64,000 nt of DNA, taken from assembly GCF_020379485.1 (NCBI RefSeq), contig NC_063451.1:20628630-20692629 (forward strand), in the 5' to 3' direction. The position numbers and the translations under genes were made by a program. The DNA is from Brassica napus (taxonomy: Eukaryota > Streptophyta > Magnoliopsida > Brassicales > Brassicaceae). The notes beneath the pieces are model-generated. The model was not told the origin of the DNA. It searched no databases and saw nothing but the letters and a program-made list of their open reading frames with translations. Positions 59,287 to 64,000 of the stretch are shown piece after piece (position 1 is the first letter of the stretch; each line of letters opens with the position of its first letter).

Positions 59287-60944
59287 AAATTATATGGGGG
59301 CCAAATATGACTCAAAACTTGATTTTGATTGCAAAACTATACCCAAACTTGAATCAAATGCAAAATTAACCCAAAAGTCTTGTGAAATTACAAACACTCC
59401 ATTGTGACCAAACAAAAAAACATAACTCATTTTTACGAATATAGTCCCGCTAAATCTTCTGAGTCTTATGAGATTCTGTTAAGCCTTCTAGACGACGTCC
59501 ACAGATGTCGTCTGGTATAGTTTATCGTAAAAATAATTTATAAATTTTGTAAAAAATATTTTGATAAGCGAAAAATTAAAATCATGTAATTATAAACAGT
59601 TTTAAGTGATATAAATTAAGATATAATAAAATTGAATTGTTTTCAACATAGATGAGTGAAAGTAGTGAATCATGATATTCTTTGGTCTAGGGTTTGGCAA
59701 CATATGTTGTAGTATTGTATGTATTCTTAGGGTTAGATTTTGGAAAGCTTAAATGGTTTTTTGAAAAATTAATTTTTTACCGTGATTATTTCTGTGTATA
59801 GTAAACACTTTTTAAGTTTAATTTGATTTTATGCAGTGTTTAGTTAGTTAATTTACTTTAGGGGTTATGTTTAGGGTCTAGACGACTAACATGTAAGTCG
59901 TCTGGCGATTAAAAGACTTCTCTGAAAGTCTTCTAACTCCCGCTAAAAATATTTTAGTTTTCCGCTAAAAATATTGAAGTCTTCTGGGCGACATACAAGT
60001 AAGTCTTCAAGTAAGTCTTCTGATCGAAAAAATTTAACCTTATTGAAATTTTGTCTCCATATATAAAGAAAAATTTACACATTCTCTCTCCTCCTCTCAA
60101 ATGGGTGCAACAAAAATGGTAGGTTCATCATTCTAAAACTCTCTAACCTCTATCTAATCTCTTTGAACTTATAAACACCAAATTTTATATCAATTAATTG
60201 TTTTTGTCTCATGTCTTTCTCACTAGTTTATCTTGTTTTGCAGGTTTTTCATCACATGGATCTCATCTTTCACTCATTTAAAGGTATATTTATTAATTTT
60301 AGATATGTATTTTTTTGTGTTCTATAAATGTAGATCTATCTAATCTTCCACTCATTTTCTCTGTTTTTAAGTCATTTGAACGTTTTTGGAGATACATGTT
60401 TTTCATAACTAGATTTGGATATGCAGGTTTTTCAGATCTGGAAGACTTCAAGACTTCCAGGAAGTCTTCTGACGGAGCCTTCTCCCATTCTCCCTTTCAT
60501 AATAGATCTGAACGTTTTGGTAAGTTTTTATGTCTGATTTTTCTTCATTTGGTAACCTCCTGTTGCATAAAGTTCATACATTTTTTCCCAAACTAAAACT
60601 CTCCAAACCCACTCTAATCTCTTTGACTTGAAAACACTAAACATTATATGAATTTTTTATTTTTGTCTCATGTCTTTCTCACTAATCTATCTTTTTGTTG
60701 CAGGTTTTTAATCAGATGGTTCTCATCTTCCACTTGAATATGTACTTTGTGTGTTCTATAAAAGTATGTCTATCTAATTTTCCACTCATTTTCTCTGTTT
60801 TTAAGCCATTTGAACATTTTTTTATATGATATGCAGGTTTTTCAGATCTGAGTTTGATATACATGTTTTTCAGATCTGGATCAGACTTTGGAAGACCTAT
60901 GGAAATTCTTCTCGGAAGTCTTCTAAAATATAATGCGCTAGAAG

Positions 60945-61018
60945 ACTTCCCAGGAAGTCTTCTAGACGACTTCCAGGAAGTCTTCTAGACGACTTCCAGG
61001 AAGTCTTCTGGCGGGGTC
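60945..61018. repeat. Direct triple repeat of a 24-bp palindrome
   Basis: GACTTCCAGGAAGTCTTCTA follows itself three times without spacing, each copy itself palindromic. Confidence 0.85.
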
Positions 61019-61822
61019 TTCTTCCATATCAAGTGGAGGCTAAGCTTGTCTTTGTAGAGGAATGATCTATAATAGTTTTGTTTGTGGCCTGTTTTGTGAT
61101 TTGCATGTGTACTCCTTTAGTTGTGATTTTTTTTTTATAGATTTGAAGAGATATTAATGAAAAATTTTGGTAAATATGTTCATTTTCCACAATATTATCT
61201 TGCCAAAATTACTTGACATAATTGAAGTTATTGATACAACTTCAATATCAAAACACAAAAACACAAAAAATCAGTCACATTTATTACAAGTAAGGGAGAA
61301 GAATTCTCAAGAAAACTTAGTCAAATTCACAAAATATAAAACATTACATAAGTTCAAAGGTAGAACACTTTCATTAGATACATAAGTAAAAAGTATATCT
61401 TATTATCTGAGAAGACACATTAAACCATGTTAGTTGATATTCTTGAAGTTACTTAACAATTTTGAAAATTAAATAAACATATCTTAAAGTTAATTAACAA
61501 ATTTACAAAAACTAACGTAGAAGACTTCCACGGAAGTCTTCTCAATTAGTTAGAAACTTTACTAAGCATGAATGTTGGTAACCTCATAAATATCACCAAT
61601 TAAGTTATAAATTTCATTCAGTATCCCCAATATTGACTAATATACATGAATTAACAAAAAAAAAAATTTAAAGTCTTTATAGTTTTAGAGAAAATGAAAG
61701 TTTATTAAACATTGACGCAGACGACTTCCACGGAGGTCGTCTGGTAGACTTCTAGGAAGTCGTCCATTAAGGTTAGTTTTGCAATTGATTTTTAACCTAG
61801 ACGACTTACATGGAAGTCGTCC

Positions 61823-62453
61823 ATCTTTGTTTTTAAAAAAAAAACTCGAGACGACTTACATGTAAGTCGTCTCGGGAAAACAGGTTAGTTATGCATTTGA
61901 CCGGATTGTGTCAGAAATTTGACTTTTTCTAGACGACTTACACGTAAGTCGTCCAATAGAAAATTAAAAAATCAATATTTTGTTATACCTAGACGACTTC
62001 CATGTAAGTCGTCTCAGGTTAGTTTTGCAGTTGAAAAATAAAACAAAAATATGTTTTTTTTCTAGACGACTTATACGAAAGTCGTCCGTCCGACGACTTA
62101 CATGGAAGTCGTCCAAGATAAGCAAGGTTTGACCAGAATCTCGGAATAAAATCATGGACGACTTCAATGTAAGTCGTCGGACGGACGATTTCCGATTTCC
62201 GTGTAAGTCGTCTAGAAAAAAATAGTTTTTTTTGTTTTATTTTTCAATTGCAAAACTAATCTGAGACGACTTCCATGTAAGTTGTCTAGGTATAACAAAA
62301 TATTGATTTTTTAATTTTCTACTGGACGACTTACGTGTAAGTCATCCACGAAAAGTCAAATTTATGACACAATCCGGTTAAATGCAAAACTAACATGTTT
62401 ACCCTATACGACTTACATGGAAGTCGTCTCAAATTTTTTTTAACAAACAAAGC
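61823..62453. repeat. Large inverted repeat with arms of about 280 bp
   Basis: Left arm about 61823-62105, right arm about 62165-62453, spacer about 60 bp. Matching words in inverse order include GGATTGTGTCA / TGACACAATCC, AATCAATATTTTGTTATACC / GGTATAACAAAATATTGATT and the palindromes between them. A transcript would fold into a long hairpin. Confidence 0.85.
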
Positions 62454-63016
62454 CAGACGACTTACTTGAACAGATCTGGGAAAAAAAGCTGATTTCATAG
62501 TTTCAACCAGTGAGATAACTTGTTTAGCACACAAAAGTCTTCTCCAAACACTGAGAATCTCAAACAAAAGTGATCCACCAAGAATAGTAAGCTTCAATGG
62601 CTTTATGAACCATAAAAAATTTAGAATCAAAATCTTGGGTTTTTTCCGATGAATATGGAGAGAAAGTAAAGATGTGTTGTTTTTAGTTCATAAGAATTGA
62701 GAAAGAAAGAGTGTAAATCGATTTTTAGGTGCATTAAGAGCTTCAAATTGGTTTGTTCATAGTGGTTGGTGTATTGATGACAATGACAATATTGTGAATA
62801 CTTGAAGAAGATGAGGGTGATAGAGTAAAATATGCATTTTCAAAAAAAAAAAAAAAAAAAATTCAAAAAAAAAAAAAAAAAAAAGTGATGGCATTTTTGT
62901 GAATAATCTGAACTTTGGGGATGAAAGATGCAAGTCAAAGTTCCAAAAAAAACATGGATTAGTTTTGTGTTTGATTTTAAATTTTGAGTCATATTTGCAA
63001 AAACTCCAAAATATAT

Positions 63017-64000
63017 TTATAATTATATAACCAGTATTATAACACAAGATCATTATTTTACCAATTTTTTAAAAAAATAATCGTATAATATATATGTTAA
63101 TTTATAATAATTCATATTTTTTATAAAAACATATATGCATAATTTTATTTATATGAAAATTAAAATAAATAGTTTATTTTTAAAGGATGTAAATATGAAA
63201 GAAAATAGTCCATCTTTTAACTTATTTCTCATTGGTGAAAAAAGTCATTTTAGTGTTTTATTATTTATTAATAATATTTTTTAACCCGTGGTAGAAAATA
63301 TTATGTTATGTACAGTGATTCAAACAAACACTTTAGTTGACAAATATTAAATTTATAAAATAACATAGGAAAGTTGTATTAATGTTTTGCTATATAAATA
63401 TATGTGGTATCAATTTAGGATATTTTAAAGTCTTACCATAACAATTGTTACCTTATAAAATCAATCATGAATAATTATAATATTTAACATATTACCATAA
63501 ATAAGTTCCCCCAGATTTATTTTTATAAATATTAGTTTTTTAGACTTAAAAATATTGTAATTGTATTAATTATAGTGTATAGTTTTTAAAATGTTTTCAC
63601 CTAGAAGCAAGTTGAGTCCAACTTTGTGCTTCTGTTTTAATAATATTGATAACTTTTTGAATTAAAGATTAGGCAGAGAGAGTTAGTAGCATTAGTTGAC
63701 CTAAATGCATTGAAATCACAAGCGTATTGGTAAAAATTCTTCCAACCAATGTCAATTTGAAATCTCCGTTAATCTCTTATACTCTAGACCACACTGCGTG
63801 AGTATCCTTGTTATAGAAAATTTATAAGTTTACCTCTTGCATTTCTCTAACATTCGAGAGGCCAGAGGCGGAGGTAGTAAAAAAGTAGAAGGATTAGCAG
63901 ACTCCACTATTTTTTAATTTATTGTTATTTTTAAAATTGTATCGACTCCACTAAAAAAAGAAAATTTGACTCGCTAAAAACACAACCCCACAAAAATAAA
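63017..64000. other. AT-rich intergenic DNA
   Basis: No ORF or element recognised; the last ~150 bases (GAGGCCAGAGGCGGAGG and onward) may be the edge of another repeat. Confidence 0.35.

Larger units (their letters stand above)
59296..63007. mobile_element. Non-autonomous MULE-type element full of short palindromes
   Basis: Ends are imperfect inverted repeats sharing CAAATATGACTCAAAA and, further in, GCAAAACTA-like words. Flanking 9-bp duplications AAATTATAT (59287-59295) and AAAATATAT (63008-63016) differ at one base; 9 bp is the MULE length. About 3.7 kb, no transposase. A gene-like strip (60060-60540) has a leader, an ATG and possible splice sites, but no known protein. The right half contains many GACGACTT...AAGTCGTC palindromes. 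Confidence 0.72.

Noticed and set aside
61700..62480. CRISPR-like array of palindromic repeats
   Set aside because: Repeats are irregularly spaced and dispersed, and the surrounding DNA is a plant nuclear transposon with MULE-type ends. No cas-like gene.

Overview
This is plant nuclear DNA, very probably from a Brassica-type crucifer. The evidence is spliceosomal introns, plant-only transposon families (Sirevirus-like Copia, Gypsy with an antisense ORF, CACTA, hAT, Helitron, two large MULEs), and fragments of plant genes for ClpR4, a MADS-box factor and a Myc-binding-protein homologue. I see no clearly intact host gene. Nearly every coding stretch is broken, as expected for old repeat-rich (pericentromeric-like) chromatin.

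Bases 1-20,000 are a nested retrotransposon stack. A truncated Copia (minus strand) ends at 1033. A full-length Sirevirus-like Copia (1294-19875, 5-bp target duplication GATAA) inserted into a degenerate repeat array. It was then hit three times: by an 8.1-kb Gypsy element with gag-protease but no reverse transcriptase (2692-10773), by an oppositely oriented Gypsy that now survives as a solo LTR (16178-17462), and by a non-autonomous hAT element inside the 3' LTR (18441-19374). The Gypsy element carries a second, antisense, spliced ORF with its own TATA-like box.

Bases 19,876-30,500 resume the degenerate array (split by a CACTA element at 20641-22390). A second tandem-repeat field follows, containing a broken MADS-box exon, a hAT element with a nested Helitron, a second Helitron in inverse orientation, and CCGGAT- or CCGAAACC-rich repeats. 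Bases 30,500-34,400 hold an exon set for a Myc-binding-protein-like gene on the minus strand with a TATA-like box and a premature stop.

Bases 34,400-54,600 hold two MULEs that look VANDAL/Kaonashi-like. The first has a DUF1985-type gene, two GRF zinc-finger genes and a transposase. The second has a convergent transposase and DUF1985-Ulp1 protease pair. Each has its own short motif amplified in introns and intergenic DNA (core GTANAAC in the first; ACATGT flanked by CC and ACAC in the second). This resembles the sequence-specific anti-silencing target motifs known from Arabidopsis VANDALs and is the most interesting signal here. Between the two MULEs lies a truncated CLPR4 pseudogene.

Bases 54,600-64,000 are AT-rich: one Helitron, a ~0.6-kb tandem duplication with an exon-like segment, and a 3.7-kb MULE-type non-autonomous element packed with about 18 copies of a ~24-bp palindrome and a ~280-bp-arm inverted repeat.
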